The notes under the pieces are model-generated. The model made no database searches. It saw only the letters and a list, made by a program, of their open reading frames with translations, and was not told the origin of the DNA. This document shows positions 1 to 4,838 of a stretch of DNA of 6,238 nt, piece after piece. How positions within the stretch are numbered: the stretch's first letter is position 1; every line of letters starts with the position of its first letter. The stretch covers positions 8,953 to 15,190 of the forward strand of contig DLFY01000338.1 in NCBI GenBank assembly GCA_002482415.1. The letters are read 5' to 3'. This DNA is from Phycisphaerales bacterium UBA7708 (GTDB lineage: Bacteria; Planctomycetota; Phycisphaerae; Sedimentisphaerales; Anaerohalosphaeraceae). Both the position numbers and the translations under genes were made by a program.

Positions 1-1
1 T

Positions 2-205
2 GTTGTCGGTGCGGTTGTGTCCGGCAACTGGAGCGGCTCGGCTTCCGGCTCTGTCAGCGGCACCACGGATGGCAGTGGTCTGGTGGTATTGAGGTCTGCG
101 AATGTGAAAAACGGAGGCACTTTCACATTTTCCGTGACCGATGTTGTTCTGAATGGGTATGCCTACAATCCGGGGCTCAATAGTGAAACCAGTGATTCAA
201 TCTGA
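2..205 (+). CDS. C-terminal fragment of a secreted-type protein with an Ig-like beta-sandwich end (partial)
   Basis: The reading frame is open from the left edge and stops with TGA at 203-205, so about 67 C-terminal residues are visible and the true start lies outside the window; the GTG at 17 is only an internal codon. The residues are rich in Ser, Gly, Thr and Val, with alternating strand-like segments (VSGNWSGSASGSVSG, GTTDGSGLVVLRSANV, GGTFTFSVTDVVLNGYAYNP) and the ending NSETSDSI. This pattern is typical of a small Ig-like domain at the C-terminus of extracellular bacterial proteins, often secreted peptidases or other hydrolases. There is no catalytic motif, sorting motif or transmembrane segment in the visible part, so the enzyme class cannot be given. 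A strong terminator follows 64 nt later, which supports a real gene end. It converges with the phosphatase gene on the other strand. Confidence 0.72.
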   Translation, partial: VVGAVVSGNWSGSASGSVSGTTDGSGLVVLRSANVKNGGTFTFSVTDVVLNGYAYNPGLNSETSDSI

Positions 206-268
206 TGTGCGTTCTGCGTGAGATGGAATTAGTATCTCAGTAGTTCAGTATGGATATGGATACAGACC

Positions 269-305
269 AAGGCTGTGAAGTCTCAGTGCTTCACAGCCTT
301 TTGTT
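269..305 (+). terminator. Intrinsic terminator of the left-edge gene
   Basis: A perfect 12-bp stem (269-280 aaggctgtgaag with 289-300 cttcacagcctt) encloses an 8-nt loop and runs directly into ttttgtt. The T-rich tail lies only on the plus-strand side, so it ends transcription of the partial gene at 2-205. It is not an obvious terminator for the converging phosphatase gene, because the minus strand has no T-run after the stem. Confidence 0.88.
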
Positions 306-307
306 GT

Positions 308-397
308 GATTTGGGATTTGAGAACATATTGAAACCGCAGATTTCACAGATTACACGGATTAGGGGGGGCAGAAGATTTGAGATTTGAAATTTCAAA
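308..397. repeat. Interspersed-repeat-like spacer: three tandem 9-nt units with flanking gatttg-type repeats
   Basis: Three consecutive degenerate 9-mers are visible: ccgcagatt (335-343), tcacagatt (344-352) and acacggatt (353-361), all fitting nnrCrGATT. They are flanked by two similar AT-rich strings, gatttgggatttgag (308-322) and agatttgagatttgaa (374-389). The second runs into the perfect 14-bp palindrome tttgaaatttcaaa (384-397). A G7 run (363-369) separates the 9-mers from the right flank. From general knowledge, strings of this CAGATT-periodic type recur between genes in several bacterial phyla, including planctomycetes, and are often mis-annotated as short proteins. The copy number in this genome cannot be seen here. 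Confidence 0.6.
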
Positions 398-430
398 AGG
401 GGAAAGCAAACAAAATAAATACGGTAGGAT

Positions 431-1621
431 TTAGAGGATTTCGACGGCCAGGAGGGTGATGTCGTCGACTTCGGATGAGCTGCGGCGCCAGCGGGTGATG
501 GCGCTTTCGAGGGTGGACATCATGGACATGACGGGCCTGTCGCAGAGGTTCAAAAACAGGTCGGAGAATTGGAATTTGCCGCTGTTGTCCACTTCGCCGA
601 TCAGCGGTTCCACGCCGTCGGAGTAGAGCAGAATCTTGTCGCCGGACTGGACCGGGACGAGGACCTGTTCAAATTCCATCTCCTCGAATACGCCCAGCAG
701 TCCTCCGCGGCTGTGCAGTTGCTGCGGTTCCCGGCCGGGACGCAGCAGCAGCGGGTAAGGGTAGCCGGCGCGGGCGAATGACAGTTCCATCGTGTCGGTA
801 TTCAGTTGGCAGCAGCAGGCGGTGGCGAACAGGCAGCCCTTGAGGTGCTGCAGAATCATCTGCCGGTTGAGGTGGTTCAAGACCTCTCTGGGCGGGAAGA
901 TATGGTACTGATTGCCGTGTGTTTCACGCAGCACGGCGGTATGTTTGAGAAACATCGTCAGCAGGGCGGCGGGTACCGAGTGGCCCACGGCGTCGGCGAT
1001 GTAAAAGCCGATGTGGGTTTCGTCGAGGCGGGCGGCGTCGAAGATATCGCCCGAGACCCACTCTGCGGGGTGATAGACGTGGGCGAAGCGGACCTTGTCG
1101 GTGGCCGGCAGTGTCTGGGGCAGGAAATTCCGCTGGACGGCGCCGGCGATTTTGAGCTGTTCCTGGAGCTGACGCTGCTGTTCTTCCTGCTGGGGGATTT
1201 CGGCCAGGGCCAGGGCAAAGCACATCGCCGATTCGATGCGGGCCCAGACCTCTTCGATGGAAGAACTGCGGATTTTGGAGGCCAGGCGAAAACGGCTGAA
1301 TTCCATCGACACCGGCCAGTTAAGCAGAATGACGGGGATGTTGGCCTGATCCAGCAGGCGAATTTTGTCGTCGAGCTGCTTCCAGTTGATGAGGTGTACG
1401 TCGCCGGCATCCAGCAGGACTGCACCCGGCTTGAAAGTGTTGGGCTGGGCGTCGAAGAAGCGGGGCAGGTCGATCAGCCGGCCGGACCATTGACGTGCGG
1501 CAAGGCGTGTGCGAACCGTGTCGGTCAGGCTCAGACGGTCGGATACGAATGTCAGGGTCGGCACATGGCCGGCGGTGGCGGCATTCAATACCCCTGTGTC
1601 TGTGGGTTGTAGTTCTACCAT
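431..1621 (-). CDS. SpoIIE/RsbU-type PP2C serine phosphatase with a degenerate receiver-like N-terminus
   Basis: This 396-residue soluble protein has a C-terminal SpoIIE (PPM/PP2C-type) phosphatase domain, about residues 165-396. Metal-site motifs are in order: SGD at 190-192, IADAVGHS with D210 and G213-H214, YSDGVEP with D335, and EVDDITLLAVEI with D386-D387. A Gln-rich helix (143-158, probably coiled coil) and the linker AVQRNFLP (161-168), typical of RsbU-like proteins, precede it. Residues 20-135 look like a CheY-type alpha/beta domain: strands around TLTFVSD, RLIDL, AVLLDAGD and IPVILLN. D71 sits where a phosphoacceptor would, but the usual acidic pair and the conserved Thr/Ser and Lys are not evident. 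Family members dephosphorylate phosphoserine on STAS-domain anti-anti-sigma proteins in partner switching, or act in c-di-GMP or stress outputs; no STAS or anti-sigma gene is in the window, so the target is unknown. AGGA precedes the ATG by 4 nt. It is codirectional with yggS, 153 nt downstream, and I see no convincing promoter of its own; ctgga/tccag at 1657-1672 forms a small inverted repeat in its leader. Confidence 0.92.
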   Translation of the reverse strand: MVELQPTDTGVLNAATAGHVPTLTFVSDRLSLTDTVRTRLAARQWSGRLIDLPRFFDAQPNTFKPGAVLLDAGDVHLINWKQLDDKIRLLDQANIPVILLNWPVSMEFSRFRLASKIRSSSIEEVWARIESAMCFALALAEIPQQEEQQRQLQEQLKIAGAVQRNFLPQTLPATDKVRFAHVYHPAEWVSGDIFDAARLDETHIGFYIADAVGHSVPAALLTMFLKHTAVLRETHGNQYHIFPPREVLNHLNRQMILQHLKGCLFATACCCQLNTDTMELSFARAGYPYPLLLRPGREPQQLHSRGGLLGVFEEMEFEQVLVPVQSGDKILLYSDGVEPLIGEVDNSGKFQFSDLFLNLCDRPVMSMMSTLESAITRWRRSSSEVDDITLLAVEIL

Positions 1622-1774
1622 TGTTTCCTGAACCCGTTATTACAGAACAAATATATCTGGATTTTATTCCAGTCTTATTCACTGCATCGACATGGTGCGG
1701 GGGGGACTTAATGTTAAAATACAATGAGTTGGGGGTTATCGGACGCAAATGAGAAAAAAGGGGGAAACACAGAA

Positions 1775-2491
1775 TCAGGCGAAGATGGCTGAGCCGATGC
1801 GAACCATGGTGGCTCCCATTTCGATGGCAAGCTCGTAATCCTGGCTCATGCCCATGCTCAGGTGGCGGAATTTTGAGCCGGCCACTTTTTCAGTGCGCAT
1901 CTCGTCGAACAGTTCACGGGCGCGGGCAAAGCAGCTTCGGACGATGTCTTTGTCCATGGTCAGCGGGGCCATGGTCATCAGGCCTTCGAGGCGGAGGTTG
2001 GGCATGGACAGAATCTGTTCGGCCAGGTGAAAGGCGGCACCGACGGGGGCGCCGTATTTTTGCGGCTCGCCGGAGCAGTTGACCTGGAGCAGGACGGGGG
2101 CGTGGATGGCTAACTTGGCGGCGGCGGTGTCGATTTCTTCGGCCAGCCGCAGTGTATCGACGGAATGAATTAGCGAGCAGACCTGCAGGGTGGGTTTGAC
2201 CTTGTTGCGCTGGAGGTGGCCGATCATGTGCCAGCGGATGCGGGAGGCGATGTCGGCCTGGCCGCTTGCCCCGAGCGACTGGGTGATCTGGTCGGCGATC
2301 TGCTTGAGGTGCTGGACGCGGTTTTCACCCAGTTCGGTGAAGCCGGCCCGCGCCACCTCCAGAATCTGTTCGGGGGTGGCGGTTTTGGTCACGACTATCA
2401 GACGGACGCTGTCCGGCTTGCGGCCGGCTTTGTCACTGGCCGCAAGGATCGAGTCCTGAATCTGTTTGAGTCGGTCGGCAATCTGGCTCAT
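1775..2491 (-). CDS. yggS: YggS/PROSC family PLP homeostasis protein
   Basis: A cytosolic, single-domain, alanine-racemase-fold (type III) PLP-binding protein of 238 residues, the usual length for the family. It binds pyridoxal 5'-phosphate without known catalytic turnover and buffers PLP, influencing amino-acid and vitamin B6 balance. Visible landmarks are VTKTATPEQI with K36 as the PLP Schiff-base lysine, GENRVQ (55-60), WHMIGHLQRNKVK (87-99), IHSVDT (108-113), the LQVNCSGEPQKYG strand (135-147), LEGLMTMAP (168-176), HLSMGMSQDYELAIEMGA (210-227) and RIGSAIF (231-237), which bind the phosphate end. Position 139 is Cys where Ile or Val is common (VNISGE); this is a mild variant. The gene starts 23 nt after the stop of the topoisomerase gene, with AGGA 8 nt ahead of the ATG, so co-transcription is likely. 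Confidence 0.97.
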   Translation of the reverse strand: MSQIADRLKQIQDSILAASDKAGRKPDSVRLIVVTKTATPEQILEVARAGFTELGENRVQHLKQIADQITQSLGASGQADIASRIRWHMIGHLQRNKVKPTLQVCSLIHSVDTLRLAEEIDTAAAKLAIHAPVLLQVNCSGEPQKYGAPVGAAFHLAEQILSMPNLRLEGLMTMAPLTMDKDIVRSCFARARELFDEMRTEKVAGSKFRHLSMGMSQDYELAIEMGATMVRIGSAIFA

Positions 2492-2514
2492 TGCGATATC
2501 CTGACAGGGGCGAA

Positions 2515-3603
2515 TCAGGGTAAAAACTTCGACGGATTTTTCAGCTTGGACGGCAGGTATTCGGTAACGACGTATTCGAGGCCGTGCTTGGCAAATGCCT
2601 GCTGTTCGACACGGACACCCATATTCAGCATCTGGTTGATAGCGGCCTGCCAGGGCTTATAGTGCTTGACAAAGGGGTCATTTTTGAGGGCGTCCTTGGC
2701 CCGCTTGATGTCCACATCCTTGAGCGGGTGGGTCGGGAGTTGGTAATCGATGACATCCTGCGGTGTGACGCCCAGGAACGTGGCCTGGGGGACGCAAAAG
2801 TATTCGTTGAGATGGGCTGCGTTGCCCGAGCCGACTTTCAGTGTGCGGTAGATGTTGAAGTAGCCGTACGGGTCGCCATCGACAAAGGCATACACCGGGA
2901 TTTTGAGTTTGTCGGCCAGTCTCCGAATAAAGCGGCGGCAGGCTCGTGTCGGAACACCGCCCATGCTGATGAGGATGCAGTTGGTTTTCTTCCAGTAGTC
3001 GTATTTGACTAACCGCTGAAAGGCGCCGGCGGTTTCGATGGCCAGGATGAACTTGGCATCGGATTGAAAATCGAGTTCTTCGACGTCGGTGGGAATCGAA
3101 TAGGCGCCGGAGCCGAATTTGGTGCAGTCGATTTTGAGTTTCTTGCCGGAGGCGTCTTTGTCGAAGACCATCAGCTTGCCCGCGATGTCGCCGCCTTTTT
3201 CCTCGGGGACGAACTTCAACTGTTCGCGGTTGACGCCGAACATCGCTTCGATATCGTCCATGATGGTATCGGATTCGGGCTGTTCGGCAAATGCGGCCTT
3301 GCCCCAGTTCTTCGAGATGTAGTAGGCCTCTCTTTTGGTGGCCATATCGTCTTTCTCGATGAGCTCTTTGCTCAGGGCCATCATCTTGAGCGTCTGGGCG
3401 AAGGTCTTGACGGTGGATACGGTCAGGGTTCTGTTTTTAGTTTTATCCTGAATCTGGAAGTGGCCTTTTTTCTCGAGGTATTTGACATTGGCCAGCGAGC
3501 GCACGGGCGTGCTCATCGTGGGTTTCTGGCTGGCCATGATCTTGTCATAGACTCCGCGCGCGTTCTTCTGAATATCTTCAACGACGTTGTGTTTCTTTGC
3601 CAT
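2515..3603 (-). CDS. top6A: DNA topoisomerase VI subunit A (Spo11/Top6A family)
   Basis: A 362-residue protein matching the A subunit of the type IIB topoisomerase that cuts both DNA strands through a tyrosyl-DNA link; the family also includes eukaryotic Spo11. The winged-helix (5Y-CAP) part, about residues 60-150, contains KREAYYISKNW (90-100); Y94 or Y95, more likely the second, is the catalytic tyrosine. The Toprim domain, about 183-320, has E190 in AIETAGAF, then ISMGGVPTRACRRF (212-225), and VDGDPYGYFNIYRTLK (241-256) with D242 and D244 as the metal-binding pair. All catalytic elements are present and the length is close to archaeal Top6A, so it looks active. A working enzyme needs the GHKL ATPase subunit B; none is encoded before or after it here. 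AYTFV-type gyrase/ParC signatures are absent, so a 'topoisomerase IV subunit A' label would be wrong. The ATG has a weak ribosome site (gcgagaa), and it follows a promoter at 3690-3718. It heads a likely operon with yggS. Confidence 0.93.
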   Translation of the reverse strand: MAKKHNVVEDIQKNARGVYDKIMASQKPTMSTPVRSLANVKYLEKKGHFQIQDKTKNRTLTVSTVKTFAQTLKMMALSKELIEKDDMATKREAYYISKNWGKAAFAEQPESDTIMDDIEAMFGVNREQLKFVPEEKGGDIAGKLMVFDKDASGKKLKIDCTKFGSGAYSIPTDVEELDFQSDAKFILAIETAGAFQRLVKYDYWKKTNCILISMGGVPTRACRRFIRRLADKLKIPVYAFVDGDPYGYFNIYRTLKVGSGNAAHLNEYFCVPQATFLGVTPQDVIDYQLPTHPLKDVDIKRAKDALKNDPFVKHYKPWQAAINQMLNMGVRVEQQAFAKHGLEYVVTEYLPSKLKNPSKFLP

Positions 3604-3657
3604 ACTGTTTTTCTCGCGTTAATTCTCGTCCTGAGGCGATGTTCTTTTTTTGTCCTG

Positions 3658-3676
3658 TCAGGCGTCTTTGGCCTGA
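3658..3676 (-). other. Leader hairpin upstream of top6A
   Basis: A perfect 6-bp stem, tcaggc (3658-3663) with gcctga (3671-3676), closes a 7-nt loop just inside the predicted top6A transcript. It is followed on the minus strand by an A-rich stretch, not a T-run, so it is not a terminator. It may stabilise the 5' end or be incidental. No riboswitch family is recognised. Confidence 0.35.
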
Positions 3677-3689
3677 ATCTTTAGTGTGT

Positions 3690-3718
3690 AATGTATGATA
3701 AAATGATGCCGTTGGCAA
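3690..3718 (-). promoter_or_regulatory. Sigma70-type promoter for top6A-yggS
   Basis: Read on the minus strand, TTGCCA (3718-3713), a 17-nt spacer and TACATT (3695-3690) match the sigma70 consensus at 5 of 6 and 4 of 6 positions. Transcription would begin near 3683 and give a leader of about 80 nt before the top6A ATG at 3603. This is a sequence-only prediction. Confidence 0.6.
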
Positions 3719-3735
3719 GGGGATTTGGGGCGGTA

Positions 3736-3777
3736 TGGATGTATCGATGCATTTTTATTTCATCGATACGGTATCCA
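3736..3777. repeat. Long inverted repeat (hairpin or operator) upstream of top6A
   Basis: The arms gtatcgatg (3741-3749) and catcgatac (3761-3769) are perfectly complementary over 9 bp around the AT-rich loop catttttattt. The pairing can continue as tggat (3736-3740) with atcca (3773-3777) across a 3-nt bulge, giving 14 bp in total. Its inner edge lies about 18 nt upstream of the predicted -35 of top6A, so it could be a protein-binding operator. It has no T-run on either strand and is not a normal terminator. Confidence 0.55.
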
Positions 3778-3909
3778 GCTTGTTTGAGACTAAGTGCTTT
3801 GAATTTCAATACTTGCCAATACTCTCTTGATCCTTGATTTAACCGGCGAAGAATGTGATTCTGGGGAAGTCTGTTAAGTCAGTCGGTATAAATACGGATA
3901 CAAAATTAA

Positions 3910-3939
3910 GAGGGTTTTATGAAAAAAGCCTCAATTTTT
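3910..3939. terminator. Possible bidirectional terminator-like hairpin
   Basis: The arms gagggtttt (3910-3918) and aaaagcctc (3924-3932) pair over 9 positions with one G-G mismatch. The plus strand continues as aattttt, and the minus strand continues after ccctc as ttaatttt. It lies between the small-RNA promoter and the top6A promoter, where it could insulate the two units. The stem is AT-rich and imperfect, so the call is tentative. Confidence 0.4.
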
Positions 3940-3962
3940 CCTTAAATTTTGACGATACAGGA

Positions 3963-3991
3963 TTGACAAGAGCATTAAAAGGAACTATATT
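3963..3991 (+). promoter_or_regulatory. Near-consensus sigma70 promoter of a small-RNA gene
   Basis: TTGACA (3963-3968) is a perfect -35 element. Exactly 17 nt follow, then TATATT (3986-3991), 5 of 6 to the -10 consensus. Transcription would start near 3998. No plus-strand protein gene begins within the next 800 nt, so it most likely drives the structured RNA that follows. Confidence 0.75.
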
Positions 3992-3997
3992 TGATAA

Positions 3998-4112
3998 TTG
4001 AATACTGCGGTTGCTTCTGGTTATAGAAGCAGTCGAAGTCATAAACCTCGGCGAGGCTACGTGGCTATCCGTTTTCCCCCCCAGACGGACCCACCACCTC
4101 GCCATTTTTTTT
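3998..4112 (+). ncRNA. Candidate small RNA with two hairpins and its own terminator
   Basis: The predicted transcript is about 115 nt. It has a 5' hairpin, tgcttct (4012-4018) with agaagca (4025-4031), loop ggttat. A linker is followed by a three-part stem: ggcgagg (4050-4056) with cctcgcc (4097-4103), gtgg (4061-4064) with ccac (4091-4094), and tccgt (4068-4072) with acgga (4085-4089). The apical loop holds seven consecutive C (4076-4082). Eight T (4105-4112) follow the outer stem, making it an intrinsic terminator on the plus strand only. The upstream cctc (4046-4049) could pair with gagg (4053-4056) instead, competing with the outer stem. It matches no family that I recognise: the SRP tetraloop region, tmRNA ends, RNase P and c-di-GMP-I riboswitch signatures are all absent. 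A C-rich loop suggests pairing with G-rich mRNA sites such as Shine-Dalgarno regions, but that is inference. No protein gene lies downstream on this strand nearby, so a free-standing RNA fits better than a riboswitch. Confidence 0.62.
4050..4112 (+). terminator. Intrinsic terminator of the candidate small RNA
   Basis: A 7-bp GC-rich base stem (ggcgagg/cctcgcc), extended by two further paired segments, is followed by a and eight T. On the minus strand the stem is followed by gaggtttatg, with no T-run, so termination is plus-strand specific. Confidence 0.7.
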
Positions 4113-4162
4113 GCCATTTCGAATAGCAGATAAGGCGAGTCTTGTAAACAGTTGTTTATGGT

Positions 4163-4573
4163 TTACTGGCCCATAATCTGGACATGAATAGAACGTGTCC
4201 TTGGGCCGTCGAATTCACAGAAGAAAAGGCCCTGCCAGGTTCCCAGCACAAGGCTGCCCTTGCTTAGCATAACCTGCCTGCTGCAGCCTACAAGGCTGGA
4301 TTTGACGTGGGCGTCGCTGTTGCCTTCGCAATGCTGATAGCCCGGCAGATTCTGCGGCAGGAGCTTGTTGAGGGTCAGCAGGATGTCATGGCAGACATCG
4401 GGGTCGGCGTTTTCGTTGATGGTAATCCCGGCCGTGGTATGTGGACAAAAAACAGTGACAATTCCATCCTGGATACCGCTCTGGGACACAATCTGCTCAA
4501 CCTGATGGGTGATGTTGAGCATTTGATTGCGACTGGATGTAGAAACAGATAATACCTTCTGTGTCATATTCAT
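4163..4573 (-). CDS. yjbQ: YjbQ/UPF0047 family protein (secondary thiamine-phosphate synthase type)
   Basis: A 136-residue soluble protein, the standard family length, made of one UPF0047 domain. Signature blocks are FCPHTTAGITINENADPDV (42-60), HCEGNSDAHVKSSLVG (81-96) and LGTWQGLFFCEFDGPRTR (110-127). The conserved H45, E54, D57, H81, H89 and E120 lie in the pocket that is thought to hold a metal or a phosphate ligand. E. coli YjbQ has weak thiamine-phosphate synthase activity, but the physiological role of the family is unsettled, so the name should be read as a family label. The ATG at 4573 is preferred because aaagg stands 6 nt ahead; Met3 at 4567 is an alternative. A weak promoter candidate (TTGCTA, 17 nt, AGAATA on the minus strand) lies just upstream. 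The gene diverges from the phosphate transporter gene. Confidence 0.95.
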   Translation of the reverse strand: MNMTQKVLSVSTSSRNQMLNITHQVEQIVSQSGIQDGIVTVFCPHTTAGITINENADPDVCHDILLTLNKLLPQNLPGYQHCEGNSDAHVKSSLVGCSRQVMLSKGSLVLGTWQGLFFCEFDGPRTRSIHVQIMGQ

Positions 4574-4669
4574 AAATATACCTTTAAATATTTTATTCTC
4601 AAACTGGCGGCTATTTTAGCAAACAGACTGGCTGCAATGAAGTGAAAATTTGTGTGCGGCGATTGGGGT

Positions 4670-4724
4670 TCATTCGGAGAGAATGAGTCCTGCGACAGGT
4701 CGTTTCAACCTGGGGGTCAGAGTC
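4670..4724. repeat. Two small hairpins and a REP-like string in the divergent spacer
   Basis: Between yjbQ and the transporter gene there are two short perfect stems: tcattc/gaatga (4670-4675 with 4681-4686, loop ggaga) and caggt/acctg (4696-4700 with 4708-4712). The second runs into tgggggtcagagtc (4711-4724), which resembles the GGGGTCAGAGT core of REP-like elements associated with Y1 (RAYT) transposases. The inverted partner arm is not present, so this would be at most a single half-site. Confidence 0.3.
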
Positions 4725-4769
4725 ATAAAATCCTGTTGGATATTTACTTAGGATATTTGGATATAATGC

Positions 4770-4799
4770 TTGACGATCCCGGTAGGTTAAGGTTATGCT
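4770..4799 (+). promoter_or_regulatory. Probable promoter of the Na/Pi transporter gene
   Basis: TTGACG (4770-4775, 5 of 6), an 18-nt spacer and TATGCT (4794-4799, 4 of 6 with the key T1, A2 and T6) place the start near 4806, giving a leader of about 33 nt. A perfect TATAAT at 4762-4767 is also present, but no good -35 lies 16-18 nt ahead of it. No Pho box is recognised. Confidence 0.5.
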
Positions 4800-4838
4800 T
4801 TTCAAATTCATTATATTTGCAGCAAATGAGGATAAAAT

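Larger units (their letters stand above)
3604..4162. other. 559-nt region without a convincing protein gene
   Basis: Neither strand shows a coding frame with a credible start, ribosome site and family resemblance. The segment contains the top6A promoter and leader (3604-3718), the inverted repeat at 3736-3777, the hairpin at 3910-3939, and a probable small-RNA gene (3963-4112). The stretches 3778-3909 and 4113-4162 show nothing specific beyond a minor 6-bp inverted repeat, gtaaac/gtttac (4144-4149 with 4161-4166), at the end of yjbQ. Confidence 0.7.

Noticed and set aside
806..1612. 268-aa plus-strand frame
   Set aside because: It is the complement of the SpoIIE phosphatase gene, whose motifs are unambiguous. 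The plus-strand translation is a low-complexity Gly/Val/Asp shadow.
2515..3603. Topoisomerase IV (ParC) identity
   Set aside because: The protein has the short Spo11/Top6A layout with KREAYYIS and a Toprim domain in the same chain; ParC lacks Toprim and is about twice as long.
3064..3684. 206-aa plus-strand frame opposite top6A
   Set aside because: It is antisense to the well-supported topoisomerase gene and has a Phe/Leu/Val-rich shadow composition.
3998..4112. c-di-GMP-I or other known riboswitch, or SRP RNA
   Set aside because: The conserved cores I know for these families are absent, and no gene follows the terminator on this strand.
3917..4117. 66-aa minus-strand frame beginning MAKKMARWW
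   Set aside because: It starts inside the A-run opposite the T8 tail, lies antisense to the structured RNA, has no ribosome site and resembles no family.
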